NCBI GenBank assembly: GCA_027924645.1
Contig: BSBN01001965.1
Location: 16,048,001 to 16,112,000 of the forward strand
Direction of reading: 5' to 3'
Source: Cunninghamia lanceolata
Taxonomy: Eukaryota; Streptophyta; Pinopsida; Cupressales; Cupressaceae
DNA: 64,000 nucleotides
Position 1 is the stretch's first letter. Every line of letters begins with the position of its first letter. The notes beneath the pieces were generated by a model. It did not search any database. It was given only the letters and a program-made list of their open reading frames with translations, and had not been told where the DNA came from. The translations under genes were made by a program, and so were the position numbers. Below are positions 23,859 through 33,810 of the stretch, one piece after another.

Positions 23859-24079
23859 ACAAAGTTGTGCATGGAGGCAACATGGGCCAGACATGAGGAG
23901 GATATTGTCAAATATGTTGTTCGCCAGCTGGAGGCTGAATCAAGTTGAAGATGCTGGAATATTCTGTGCCAGCTGTACATTTGCTAACTGACGAAGCATG
24001 TGCTTTTCATCTGGGCCGTTGTTTGTTATGAGAGGATCCTGATCCTTGGATCATTGTAACCGTTTTCTGGCAGTTGCTC

Positions 24080-24086
24080 TATATAA
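24080..24086 (+). promoter_or_regulatory. Putative TATA box of Tat-like LTR
   Basis: TATATAA in a CTC-TATATAA-CATCC context, repeated at 42721-42727 in the 3' LTR. If used, U3 would be about 2.2 kb and would contain all the TGACGTCA sites. Confidence 0.5.
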
Positions 24087-25059
24087 CATCCAGAGCCTAT
24101 CATTAAAAAGGAGGAATACATTAGAATACACAGACGCATCTGGCGCAAAGAGTCAATTACTGTAGAATAAGTTAGGAGATCGGATTACTGAGACTAATGA
24201 GGATAGAATTGTTGAAATGTCAAGGTTCTTTCTTCAGATCACTGTAAATGTACCTGTTCTTGAGCATACTGAATGAATATGAAGTTCCAGATTACATCCT
24301 GATTGTAAATTTTACGTAATCTTCTGTTGATTTCTGGATATGTACTGGTGAATGCTGTGTTCAACTGGAAGCGCTTTCATTTCATTACATGTTGTTGTCA
24401 ACTTTCCTTTGAAGCTTTGCACTAGATCATGCGGATTTGTGGAATGTCCTGGTGAAGTATGATTTCTAGTTTTCCTTCTTTTTCATTGCAAGTATGGGAG
24501 CTTGTATGTGAATCAGTGATCTAAGTCCAGTAATTTTAGGAATCTCACTCTCTAACCCTTTTCCTTTTTTCAATTTCATTAATTCATCACCATAACTGCA
24601 AATCATGATAAATAACAAGCAGAAACAGTGAAATATGCTGAAATCTCGTAGGTAATTGAAGATCCTTAGCATATTTGGTTAAATGCATGTAGTATTGAAA
24701 ATATCATGCAAAGAATCATAAATAATAGTAGAAATCATGCAAATATCAGCCTGTATGCACATTATTTGACTAAATTTACAGTGCAGAGATAGCATTGTTG
24801 GAGACTTATGCAGAGCGAACATCCAGAGCAGGATATTTGAAGATGATGATGATGAACAGTGCAGAAACACGTAAGGCCCCTGAATGGAAAACAGCAACAC
24901 ACATCAACCACTGAGTAACGTCAGTAGATTAAGACCTAATCAACGGAGACTTGGGATCATGAATTCTTTGAATTCATCGTATCTTTCAAGATGAGTAAAG
25001 GTTGTTGTGTAACTTTTATTCTATGTTTGCGAATGACTAACATCATGACCAACATAAAT

Positions 25060-25076
25060 TGGCGCTAGAAGGAGGG
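25060..25076 (+). other. Putative primer-binding site of Tat-like element
   Basis: TGGCGCTAGAAGGAGGG five bases after the LTR end. It starts with TGG as a tRNA-CCA complement should, but it is not the initiator-Met type; the matching tRNA was not identified. Confidence 0.65.
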
Positions 25077-25510
25077 CCAGGGCTCCGAAGATCACGTTCG
25101 TCATCAGTATTTCCAGGTTTGATGACGCTCAGAGTAAGGTAACTTCAGATCGTTTGTGAATTTCATCATATTGCGTAAATATTTGCTGCGACAAGTTTGT
25201 ATTTGCACATTCTGTGTAAAGATTTCCAAATTTCACATAAATATTGCAAGCTTTACAGCAGATTTCTTTAGATTCACTAAATATTGGCCAAAGATGCATA
25301 GATTTGTTCAAGCTTTGAGAATTTGAGCCTTAAACCCGCGAGATCTGGTGCTACTGGTCAAAATATCCCAATATCCTGTCATATTTGCAGTATCTTCGCA
25401 AATATCACGTAAATATTTAGTCTGATTTGCAAGTTGACCGCAAATATCACCTCGTCCGGTGGAATCCAGCCAATATTTGCAAAGTTTCAGCTAATTGGCC
25501 TCCAAATTGA
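25077..25510 (+). other. Leader with GCAAATAT/ATATTTGC motif array
   Basis: Non-coding leader between PBS and gag. At least eight copies of AATATTTGC/GCAAATAT or close variants occur between about 25165 and 25490, in both orientations. Confidence 0.6.
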
Positions 25511-26733
25511 GAAATCCTAGCTCACAGGATAAATACCAGGTCTAGACATAGTGAAATTTTCGAAGAATTGCCTGTCAGAGGTTTTAGACCTAGGACTGTA
25601 GACGTTCACCATACTCCAGAGTCTAGTAAGTCCACAGCTTCACCAGGACCTCCTCCTGTAACTCCTGTTGGTTTGCAAATACCTTCAGGTATACCAGTGA
25701 CACCTCCTGTTCAACCTCAGGGTATACCTTTAGTCCAACCTCAGCCAACTGCACCACCAGTTCAGCCCCCTCAGGTTGCAATGTCGTTCTTTGCAGCGGA
25801 ATCACCATTGACCTTTACTGCGTATCATGAGTTACCAAAGTATCCGGACAAGCTTTGTCCAAAATACCATCCTTATCAGGATGCGGATGATCATATCAGG
25901 ACGTTTAAAGAAGCTTGCTGCAGAGCCAGAATAGAGCATCAAGATGTGGTGTGCAGATTATTCCCTTTTTCCTTAGGGGAAGAGGCTTATAATTGGTTCA
26001 TTAGTCTTGGTCAATCTTCTGTAGGTTCATGGGCTGTCTTAGAGAAGGCCTTTCTTGACAGATTCAAGGTCCCTATTGATCCATCCATGAATTACCACCT
26101 GTTTGCCACAATCAAGAGATTTGAGCATGAACCTATTGCAAATTTCAATGCTAGGTTCCAGAAAATGTTGTCCAAGCTAGTTACCCCATATGTGGTGGCT
26201 GATGATGCTGCCAGAAGTATTTATTATTCAGCCCTGGATCCATTAACCGCCATGTTCATCAGGAGAACACATCCTGCGATCACCACATTGACAGGAGCTT
26301 TTCAAGAAGCTATCAAGGTAAATCAACAGCTGATACCTGCTCCTACTCCAAATATAGCATTCCCTGCTTTGCCCGGCATGCAGTCACAATATCCAGCACA
26401 GTATCCTGCAGCTTATCCTTCACAGTATCCTGCACAATATCCAAATGGAGCAGTGATGCCCCCAGCAATCATGCCTGCACCTTTGCAAGTACCTCCATTG
26501 AGTATCATGCCTCCTCCTAATGGAAATGGCCAATTGCCACAATATCCTGCACATACTCAGACACCTCAGGGTACAGATCTATCTCATAATAACCATGGAT
26601 CTTCCTTTTTCCAGCCTCAGACTGAAAATGTAGTGGCCAAAGCTCAAGAGGAGAAAGAGGAAATCAAAGAAATTGCTGCTCAGTTGAGAAAGCTCACCAC
26701 AGAAGTAACACACTTGAGAAATCAAGGGTTTTA
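25511..26733 (+). CDS. Tat-like gypsy gag-pol polyprotein, 5' part (gag)
   Basis: The frame opens after TGA 25508-25510 and stays open up to the copia insertion. It begins EILAHRINTRSRHSEIF; the INTRSR block resembles gag N-termini that normally start M-x-T-R-S, but the codon at 25529 is ATA. The first in-frame ATG is 25781. A Pro/Gln-rich stretch (about 25620-25780) precedes the capsid domain (KYHPYQDADDHIRTF; LFPFSLGEEAYNWF; FLDRFKVPI; IANFNARFQKML), then Tyr/Pro repeats (QYPAQYPAAYPSQYPAQYP) and a charged coiled-coil-like segment (AQEEKEEIKEIAAQLRKL) just before the junction. The frame continues without shift at 33811. Together the two parts would give about 2350 residues. Function: capsid precursor in cytoplasmic particles. 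Interrupted, so not expressed as a whole. Confidence 0.85.
26641..26733 (+). repeat. 93-bp direct repeat flanking nested copia, left copy
   Basis: Identical over 93 bases to 33718-33810. Both copies lie in the gag coiled-coil region and are in the same reading frame. It is the duplicated target of the copia insertion, far longer than the usual 5 bp. Confidence 0.95.
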
Positions 26734-27985
26734 TGTTGGATCTAGGGCATACAACTGAGAGGGGGGGGGGTGAATCAGTTGTATAGAACTTGTTCTCTTT
26801 CAAACACTTAATTCTCTGTTGTTAGTTAGCAGCATATCAAATAATCATTCATGGAAGCACAATACATAAACACAAGAACAGATAAGCATCAACACATTGA
26901 ACACCAAGATTTTGACGTGGAAAACCCGGTTAAGGGAAAAACCACGGGGTGATTAACCCAAGAATTATTCTCTGTTAGAAGAATAAGGAAAAATGAATGG
27001 CACATGCCAATAAGGGCTCACTGCCCGAGCACACTGCTCACAAAGAGGCCCACTGCCTACAAGGAGACACACTGTCTACAGAGTGATAAAAATCACAGTC
27101 TTGAACTGGAGAATGACATCTCTACCATGTCCGGATCAGTTCCAATTAAGCCCAACAATCTCTGCTCTGCCTTTCGCACCTTTCTTCGCTACACCTTGCA
27201 CATCTCCATACTACGTCACTGAAATGAATTCACAAATCATTATTTATACAAGACATCGACTTAGGAACAAGCATCTAAGTCGGCAAACAACCATAGGAGT
27301 ATCCGCAAGATGAATAACACATCCGGTCGGCTAAACAGAGCAATAACTTCATCCGGAAGAATAACTTCAATTCCGGGCTCTACCATCAATGCGGACCAAC
27401 AACACAACCTAAACATGATTCAGGAACCTTCACAAGTCTGTCTGAATGTCCGGATACATCCGCACTTTCTCTGCTTACTGGGATCTCTTGTCTTCCTCAT
27501 CCGGAACTTCAAGAACACAGTCTGTCGCCACTGTCATAATGCAGGAGGTACATCCGGACCTCCAAATTACACACAAATCAGGATGAAACATCACAAGGAC
27601 ATATAAAACACTCCTTCCAATCCGCAGATTATGATAATACAATTCCGGACCTCACCGGACCTTTTTGTGATCCTCTGTCACCTCCGGATACTTGCCGGAC
27701 CCGGTTCTATACCGGCAGCCATAACTCCTTCAGATCTTCATGCGGACCTCTGAAATCTTAACTGTAGCATCTTAAGACTCATATCTACTAACCCTTTAAT
27801 CCGCATCCTCCGGTTCTCATCCTATACAGTATATTTACCTTCTTCTCATCACTGTTCTTCACTGTTCCTGACTGAGGCTAATTTTCTCAATATCCTCAGC
27901 ACAAAGCTCATCAAATCCTTCTTGTCAATGCAGTGTGAGTATGTTGACATCAATGACAACAATGGCTCACCTCATACTTGCAACA
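26734..27985 (-). repeat. 3' LTR of nested copia
   Basis: 1252 bp; on the plus strand TGTTGGATCTAGGGC... to ...ACTTGCAACA. TATA-like TATAAATA on the minus strand at 27241-27248. Includes a 10-G run (26761-26770) and many CCGGA motifs. Confidence 0.95.
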
Positions 27986-28300
27986 ATCTCCCCCTTTGTC
28001 ATTGATGGCAACATATGATGTGAAAAACCATCAAGACAAGAACTTCTCTTTTCTGTCACAGCTCCCCCTATCAACAACAACTCCTCACATGTCTTCCTTT
28101 GCTGCTCCCCCTTTGATCATCAACCACTTGTTTTTCACATGTCTTCTCTCCCCCTTTGACATCAATGGCAAAGGGCTCATACTTGCAACTCTCATGCATC
28201 AGAATAATACCAGCTGCTCCCCCTTAGTTGCAGCTCCCCATTAGTCCGGATCACAAGATATGACTGTGATAGCCACCGGACTGATGCACATCAGTGCATC
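27986..28300 (-). other. Copia 3' untranslated region and polypurine tract
   Basis: On the minus strand the polypurine tract AAAGGGGGAGAT lies at 27986-27997 next to the 3' LTR. Several further G-rich purine runs occur up to 28230 (AAGGGGGAGCAG types), giving multiple potential priming sites. No coding. Confidence 0.85.
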
Positions 28301-31300
28301 TTAGTTCATCACCGGAGGGGCCATGGCCCCTAACTTCTCCCGGAGATATTCAAAAGAGTCCTTGGGAAGAGGTTTTGTAAAGATATCTGCAATCTGATCC
28401 TTGGAGGGAACATACTCCAATCTGACTTCTTCCTTGTTTACTTGTTCTCTCAAAAAGTGAAATTTGATAGATATGTGCTTAGTCTTAGAATGCAATACCG
28501 GATTCTTGGAAATATTAATTGCACTTGAATTATCACAGAAAATTGTGATAGGCTCCTCATATTCAACTTGGATGTCTCTTAGCATCTGCTTCATCCACAA
28601 GATTTGAGTGCAACTACCTGCTGCTGCAATGTATTCTGCTTCAGTTGTAGACAGAGATATTGCATCTTGTTTCTTGCTTAGCCAAGAAACCAATCTCTTC
28701 CCCAAAAAGAATGCTCCACCACTAGTGCTCTTCCGGTCATCCACATCTCCTGCCCAATCTGCATCTGTGTAAGCATGAAGAGAAAAATCCGGATCTCTAG
28801 GATACCATAGACCATACTCAACTGTCCCTTTCAAGTATCTAAAAATTCTTTTGATTGCCATAACATGAGATTCTCTAGGATCAGCCTGGAATCTTGCCAC
28901 AAGACCAACAGCTTGCATTATATCTGGTCTAGTTTGAGTGAGATACAACAATCCACCAATCATTGATCTATACTTTGTCTGATCTGCCTTTGGAGAATCA
29001 TCATCTTTGCTTAACTTACATCCGGTTGCCATAGGAGTGTTCATAGGCTTTGAGTCTTCCATACCAAATTTCTTTAACAATTCTTTCACATATTTGGTCT
29101 GAGAAATGAAGATCCCTTCTTTTGTTTGAGTAATTTGCAGACCCAAGAAGAAATTCATTTCACCAAGCATAGACATTTCAAACTCACTTTTCATCTGATT
29201 TGCAAAAGTTTTACACATACTATCTCTTCCTCCAAAAATGATATCATCCACAAACACTTCAACAATCAGAATGTTTTCATGATCAATTTTGAAATATAAG
29301 TTGCTGTCAGCAGTACCTTTGTTGAATCCAATCTGCACAAGATGCTTATCCAACCTTTCATACCATGCTCTTGGGGCTTGCTTCAATCCATACAAAGCTT
29401 TCTTCAACTTGAAATCTTTGAAGGCAGCAAATGCAAGAAGTAATCTGACTGCTTCAATTCTTGCTACCGGAGCAAAAGTCTCTTCAAAGTCAATTCCTTC
29501 TATTTGAGAGTAGCCTTTGCAGACCAATCTAGCTTTGTTTCTGATTACTTCACCAGCTTCATTTAGTTTGTTCCGGAAGACCCACTTGGTTCCAATTACA
29601 TTCCTGTCTCTAGGTCTGGGAACAAGATCCCAAGTATGATTTTTCTCAATTTGCATCAGTTCATCTTCCATTGCTTTGGTCCAATTTTCATCATTGCAGG
29701 CTTCATTTATTGTTTTAGGTTCAATCCTTGAAATCAGACAACATTCATTCTGATCTTGAGCAATATTCCTTCTAGTTTGTACACCTTTGCTTCTGTCACC
29801 TATGATCTGATCTTCAGAGTGATTCAGTTTTACATATCTTGGAATTTTGGGAGTATCCAGTACTGCTGTTTCTTGATCAGGCTCATTTAAACCTAACTCT
29901 TCTTCCTGATTTACCGGATCAGGCTGACTCTGTTTCACCGGAGAGGATTGAGTTCCTTGAACACTATCTTGGTCATCTTCATCAAATTCATAAAATCTTG
30001 AAGGCTTCTCAATTCCTTCATCAGCCTTTACATTGGTACTTTCTATCATCTTCCTCAATCTCTTATTGTAACACCGATATGCTTTGCTTTGAGTGGAGTA
30101 GCCCAAGAAAATTCCTTCATCACTTCTAGCATCAAACTTTCCTAGATCTTCATCTCTTTTAATATAACACTTGCTACCAAATACCCTGAAATATTTCACA
30201 GTAGGAGTGATGCCAAACCAAAGTTCATAGGGGGTCTTACCGGTGTTGTTTCTGATTTGAACTCGATTGAGAGTGTAGACTGCAGTGCTGATAGCTTCTT
30301 TCCAAAACATTTGAGGAACATTTGCTTCCAACATCATTGTCCTAGCAGCTTCCTGGATGGTCCGGTTCTTTCTCTCAACTACTCCATTCTGCTGTGGAGT
30401 CCTAGGAGCAGACAACTGTCTCCTTATACCCTGTTTCTCACAAAAGTCAATGAATTCACCAGATGTAAATTCACCACCTCTATCAGACCTTAGACACTTT
30501 AGTTTCAATCCGGTTTGATTCTCCACCATAGCTTTGAAGATTTTGAACTTCTCAAAAGCTTCTGATTTTTCTTTCAGAAAGGTAACCCACATCATCCGGG
30601 AATGATCATCAATTAACAACATGAAATATCTATCACCTTGCAGACTCTTGATTCTTGTCGGACCACATAGATCAGTATGTACTAATTCCAACAATCCGGT
30701 AGAAGACTGATCTTTGCTTTTAAAAGAGACTCTGCTTTGTTTGCCTAACTGACATTCTTTACACACACTGTTTGTAGGTTTTATCAACTTTGGAAGATCT
30801 CTCACAGCCTGAGTATTGCTTATTTTGATGATGTTATCAAAATTTACATGACACATTCTTCTATGCCATAACCAACTCTGATCAATTTGAACAAACAAAC
30901 AACTTTTATTTGAACCAACCAGATGAAAGATGTTACCTCTTGTCTGAGTACCGGATGCAATTTCAGTTCCGGAGCTTGTAAAGATTCTGCATTTTCCATT
31001 CTTGAACCGGAGATCATAGCCTTTGTCCACTAACTGACCAACACTGAGAAGATTGTGCTTCAATCCTTCAACATATAATACATTACCTGTTTTGCTCTTA
31101 CCATCAAAGGAAATAGTTCCCCTACCTCTGATTCTGCCAGCAGAATTGTCACCAAACTTTACCATTCCTCCTTCATATCTTTCCAAATCTAAGAACTTAT
31201 TCTTGTCACCAGTCATATGGTGAGAGCATCCACTGTCAATAACCCAATCATCCTTTTCTTCCACTTGAGCAGCCAAGGCTTTTTCAACAACTTTGTGATT

Positions 31301-32341
31301 GACAGATTCAGAGAGCAAGGAATCTTCTTCCTTGATGGCTATAAACACCCACTCATTTCCGGATTTGCTTCCTGGATCTGATTCATCATCTGTTACTCCT
31401 TCATTATCATCTTCTTCATGAACATAATAGCAATTCTTTTGAAACCTTTGTCTGTGAGTATTAGATCTTGCAGATCTCTCCGGACATCTTGAGGCAAAAT
31501 GACCAATCTTATTGCAGTTAAAACACTTAAAGGGTAGTTTTCCTTCATACTTACCGGATCCTCTTGGCAGTCTCTTTGCAATGAGGGCTTCAAGTTGAGC
31601 TGTTTCTGCTTCTTCTTCTTCCATGTCTCTTCTTGCTTGATCATACCATGACATTTTCCTTGATGAGTTTTCACCCGGATCAAATCTCTGTTTGCCTTTC
31701 ACATAGGCACTGGCTTTAAAAGCAGACTCAGTCTTGGGTGGATCATCTCCAAACTCGGTCATTTCAAATGCAGCTAGTTTGCCAGCCAATTGTTCTCTTG
31801 TGACAGTTGTGTGGGCTCTGAATTCATCAATGGCAGCAACTTTGATTTTGTAGGCAGCAGGAAGGGATCTTAGGATTTTGCAGACAATCTCATTTTCATC
31901 TAGAGTTCCACCAGCATTTCTGATTCCACATACCAGCTCATTTACTCTTGGCATAAAGGTAGTAATGTTTTCATCATCTCTCATTTTCAATCTTTCAAAT
32001 TTCCCTTTCAGACTTTGCAATCTTGCACTTTTGACAAACTCATCTCCTTCATACAGAAGTTCCAGTTTAGTTAGGATCTCATATGCAGTTGGTAGGTCAA
32101 TGACATTCGAGAGATCTGAGTCATTCAATGCGCTTAGAAGAGCTTCCTTGGTCCGCAGATTGTTTTCAGCTTCTGTGGTTTCATCAGGAGTTGTCGGACC
32201 ACCTTGTGGGGGTATATATGGTTTTGAAATCATAGCCAAGTATGCTTTTCCCATACATTCCAAATGACACTTCATGCGACCTTTCCAGAGAGTGAAGTTG
32301 GTTCCATCGAACTTCGGACTATCCTTCTTGTATGACGACAT
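28301..32341 (-). CDS. Ty1/copia gag-pol polyprotein with RT motif A deletion
   Basis: 1346 codons, ATG 32341 ([19 protein letters not shown]) to the stop at 28301. Order is copia: gag ([23 protein letters not shown]), zinc knuckle ([16 protein letters not shown]), protease ([11 protein letters not shown]), integrase ([26 protein letters not shown] present; HHCC upstream), RT ([28 protein letters not shown]), RNase H ([23 protein letters not shown]). In RT the text passes from [12 protein letters not shown] straight to [11 protein letters not shown] (junction about 29400-29415). The block of roughly 35-40 residues with the first catalytic Asp (DVKSAFLNG-type motif) is absent, with no frame change; FKL on both sides suggests deletion between short repeats. 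RT is therefore expected to be inactive although the frame is open. The PBS lies 44 bases upstream. Confidence 0.93.
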   Translation of the reverse strand: MSSYKKDSPKFDGTNFTLWKGRMKCHLECMGKAYLAMISKPYIPPQGGPTTPDETTEAENNLRTKEALLSALNDSDLSNVIDLPTAYEILTKLELLYEGDEFVKSARLQSLKGKFERLKMRDDENITTFMPRVNELVCGIRNAGGTLDENEIVCKILRSLPAAYKIKVAAIDEFRAHTTVTREQLAGKLAAFEMTEFGDDPPKTESAFKASAYVKGKQRFDPGENSSRKMSWYDQARRDMEEEEAETAQLEALIAKRLPRGSGKYEGKLPFKCFNCNKIGHFASRCPERSARSNTHRQRFQKNCYYVHEEDDNEGVTDDESDPGSKSGNEWVFIAIKEEDSLLSESVNHKVVEKALAAQVEEKDDWVIDSGCSHHMTGDKNKFLDLERYEGGMVKFGDNSAGRIRGRGTISFDGKSKTGNVLYVEGLKHNLLSVGQLVDKGYDLRFKNGKCRIFTSSGTEIASGTQTRGNIFHLVGSNKSCLFVQIDQSWLWHRRMCHVNFDNIIKISNTQAVRDLPKLIKPTNSVCKECQLGKQSRVSFKSKDQSSTGLLELVHTDLCGPTRIKSLQGDRYFMLLIDDHSRMMWVTFLKEKSEAFEKFKIFKAMVENQTGLKLKCLRSDRGGEFTSGEFIDFCEKQGIRRQLSAPRTPQQNGVVERKNRTIQEAARTMMLEANVPQMFWKEAISTAVYTLNRVQIRNNTGKTPYELWFGITPTVKYFRVFGSKCYIKRDEDLGKFDARSDEGIFLGYSTQSKAYRCYNKRLRKMIESTNVKADEGIEKPSRFYEFDEDDQDSVQGTQSSPVKQSQPDPVNQEEELGLNEPDQETAVLDTPKIPRYVKLNHSEDQIIGDRSKGVQTRRNIAQDQNECCLISRIEPKTINEACNDENWTKAMEDELMQIEKNHTWDLVPRPRDRNVIGTKWVFRNKLNEAGEVIRNKARLVCKGYSQIEGIDFEETFAPVARIEAVRLLLAFAAFKDFKLKKALYGLKQAPRAWYERLDKHLVQIGFNKGTADSNLYFKIDHENILIVEVFVDDIIFGGRDSMCKTFANQMKSEFEMSMLGEMNFFLGLQITQTKEGIFISQTKYVKELLKKFGMEDSKPMNTPMATGCKLSKDDDSPKADQTKYRSMIGGLLYLTQTRPDIMQAVGLVARFQADPRESHVMAIKRIFRYLKGTVEYGLWYPRDPDFSLHAYTDADWAGDVDDRKSTSGGAFFLGKRLVSWLSKKQDAISLSTTEAEYIAAAGSCTQILWMKQMLRDIQVEYEEPITIFCDNSSAINISKNPVLHSKTKHISIKFHFLREQVNKEEVRLEYVPSKDQIADIFTKPLPKDSFEYLREKLGAMAPPVMN

Positions 32342-32384
32342 CCTGGATCACCTCAAGCGGTTAAGCTCCTATCAGAGGAACTCG

Positions 32385-32396
32385 GCTCTGATACCA
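32385..32396 (-). other. Primer-binding site of nested copia
   Basis: On the minus strand TGGTATCAGAGC, two bases from the 5' LTR edge (32399); initiator tRNA-Met type. Confidence 0.9.
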
Positions 32397-32398
32397 AT

Positions 32399-33650
32399 TG
32401 TTGGATCTAGGGCATACAACTGAGAGGGGGGGGGGTGAATCAGTTGTATAGAACTTGTTCTCTTTCAAACACTTAATTCTCTGTTGTTAGTTAGCAGCAT
32501 ATCAAATAATCATTCATGGAAGCACAATACATAAACACAAGAACAGATAAGCATCAACACATTGAACACCAAGATTTTGACGTGGAAAACCCGGTTAAGG
32601 GAAAAACCACGGGGTGATTAACCCAAGAATTATTCTCTGTTAGAAGAATAAGGAAAAATGAATGGCACATGCCAATAAGGGCTCACTGCCCGAGCACACT
32701 GCTCACAAAGAGGCCCACTGCCTACAAGGAGACACACTGTCTACAGAGTGATAAAAATCACAGTCTTGAACTGGAGAATGACATCTCTACCATGTCCGGA
32801 TCAGTTCCAATTAAGCCCAACAATCTCTGCTCTGCCTTTCGCACCTTTCTTCGCTACACCTTGCACATCTCCATACTACGTCACTGAAATGAATTCACAA
32901 ATCATTATTTATACAAGACATCGACTTAGGAACAAGCATCTAAGTCGGCAAACAACCATAGGAGTATCTGCAAGATGAATAACACATCCGGTCGGCTAAA
33001 CAGAGCAATAACTTCATCCGGAAGAATAACTTCAATTCCGGGCTCTACCATCAATGCGGACCAACAACACAACCTAAACATGATTCAGGAACCTTCACAA
33101 GTCTGTCTGAATGTCCGGATACATCCGCACTTTCTCTGCTTACTGGGATCTCTTGTCTTCCTCATCCGGAACTTCAAGAACACAGTCTGTCGCCACTGTC
33201 ATAATGCAGGAGGTACATCCGGACCTCCAAATTACACACAAATCAGGATGAAACATCACAAGGACATATAAAACACTCCTTCCAATCCGCAGATTATGAT
33301 AATACAATTCCGGACCTCACCGGACCTTTTTGTGATCCTCTGTCACCTCCGGATACTTGCCGGACCCGGTTCTATACCGGCAGCCATAACTCCTTCAGAT
33401 CTTCATGCGGACCTCTGAAATCTTAACTGTAGCATCTTAAGACTCATATCTACTAACCCTTTAATCCGCATCCTCCGGTTCTCATCCTATACAGTATATT
33501 TACCTTCTTCTCATCACTGTTCTTCACTGTTCCTGACTGAGGCTAATTTTCTCAATATCCTCAGCACAAAGCTCATCAAATCCTTCTTGTCAATGCAGTG
33601 TGAGTATGTTGACATCAATGACAACAATGGCTCACCTCATACTTGCAACA
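32399..33650 (-). repeat. 5' LTR of nested copia
   Basis: 1252 bp, offset 5665 from the other copy. TATA-like TATAAATA on the minus strand at 32906-32913. Followed on its outer side by extra internal sequence instead of host DNA. Confidence 0.95.
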
Positions 33651-33717
33651 ATCTCCCCCTTTGTCATTGATGGCAACATATGATGTGAAAAACCATCAAG
33701 ACAAGAACTTCTCTTTT
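33651..33717 (-). repeat. 67 bp of copia internal sequence outside the 5' LTR
   Basis: Identical to 27986-28052, the internal bases next to the 3' LTR including the polypurine tract. On the minus strand it starts at a second purine-rich run (AAAAGAGAAG), which could have primed plus-strand synthesis upstream of the normal tract. Confidence 0.9.
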
Positions 33718-33810
33718 AGCTCAAGAGGAGAAAGAGGAAATCAAAGAAATTGCTGCTCAGTTGAGAAAGCTCACCACAGAAGTAACACACTTGAGAAATC
33801 AAGGGTTTTA
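33718..33810 (+). repeat. 93-bp direct repeat flanking nested copia, right copy
   Basis: Perfect copy of 26641-26733. The bases outside the repeat differ (A before the left copy, T before the right copy), so the limits are exact. Confidence 0.95.

Larger units (their letters stand above)
21849..25054 (+). repeat. 5' LTR of Tat-like gypsy element
   Basis: 3206 bp with TG...CA ends. It is rich in CATCAT/GATGAT runs, has five TGACGTCA palindromes (22740, 22816, 22859, 23057, 23100), a pair of GATATTATAATATC palindromes (22433-22446 and 22452-22465), a four-unit 33-bp repeat (23728-23858) and a TATA box (24080). No conventional gene is present. Confidence 0.95.
26734..33717 (-). mobile_element. 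Ty1/copia element (minus strand) nested in gypsy gag
   Basis: Two 1252-bp LTRs (26734-27985 and 32399-33650), for which I saw one substitution (27304/32969 area), enclose a single 1346-codon frame. PBS and polypurine tract are in canonical places. Two oddities: 67 bases identical to the internal sequence next to the polypurine tract lie outside the 5' LTR (33651-33717), and the target duplication is 93 bp. The family resembles Tork-type plant copia elements and is the same as the copy starting at 62321. Near-identical LTRs make it the youngest insertion in the window. Confidence 0.95.

Noticed and set aside
27004..27606. Frames of 72-98 codons present identically at 27004-27606 and 32669-33271
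   Set aside because: These are LTR sequences of the nested copia, duplicated because both LTRs are near-identical; no protein signature.
26641..33810. Reading the 93-bp repeats as terminal repeats of a larger mobile unit
   Set aside because: Both copies belong to the gypsy gag reading frame on either side, so they are duplicated target, not element ends; the copia LTRs define the element.
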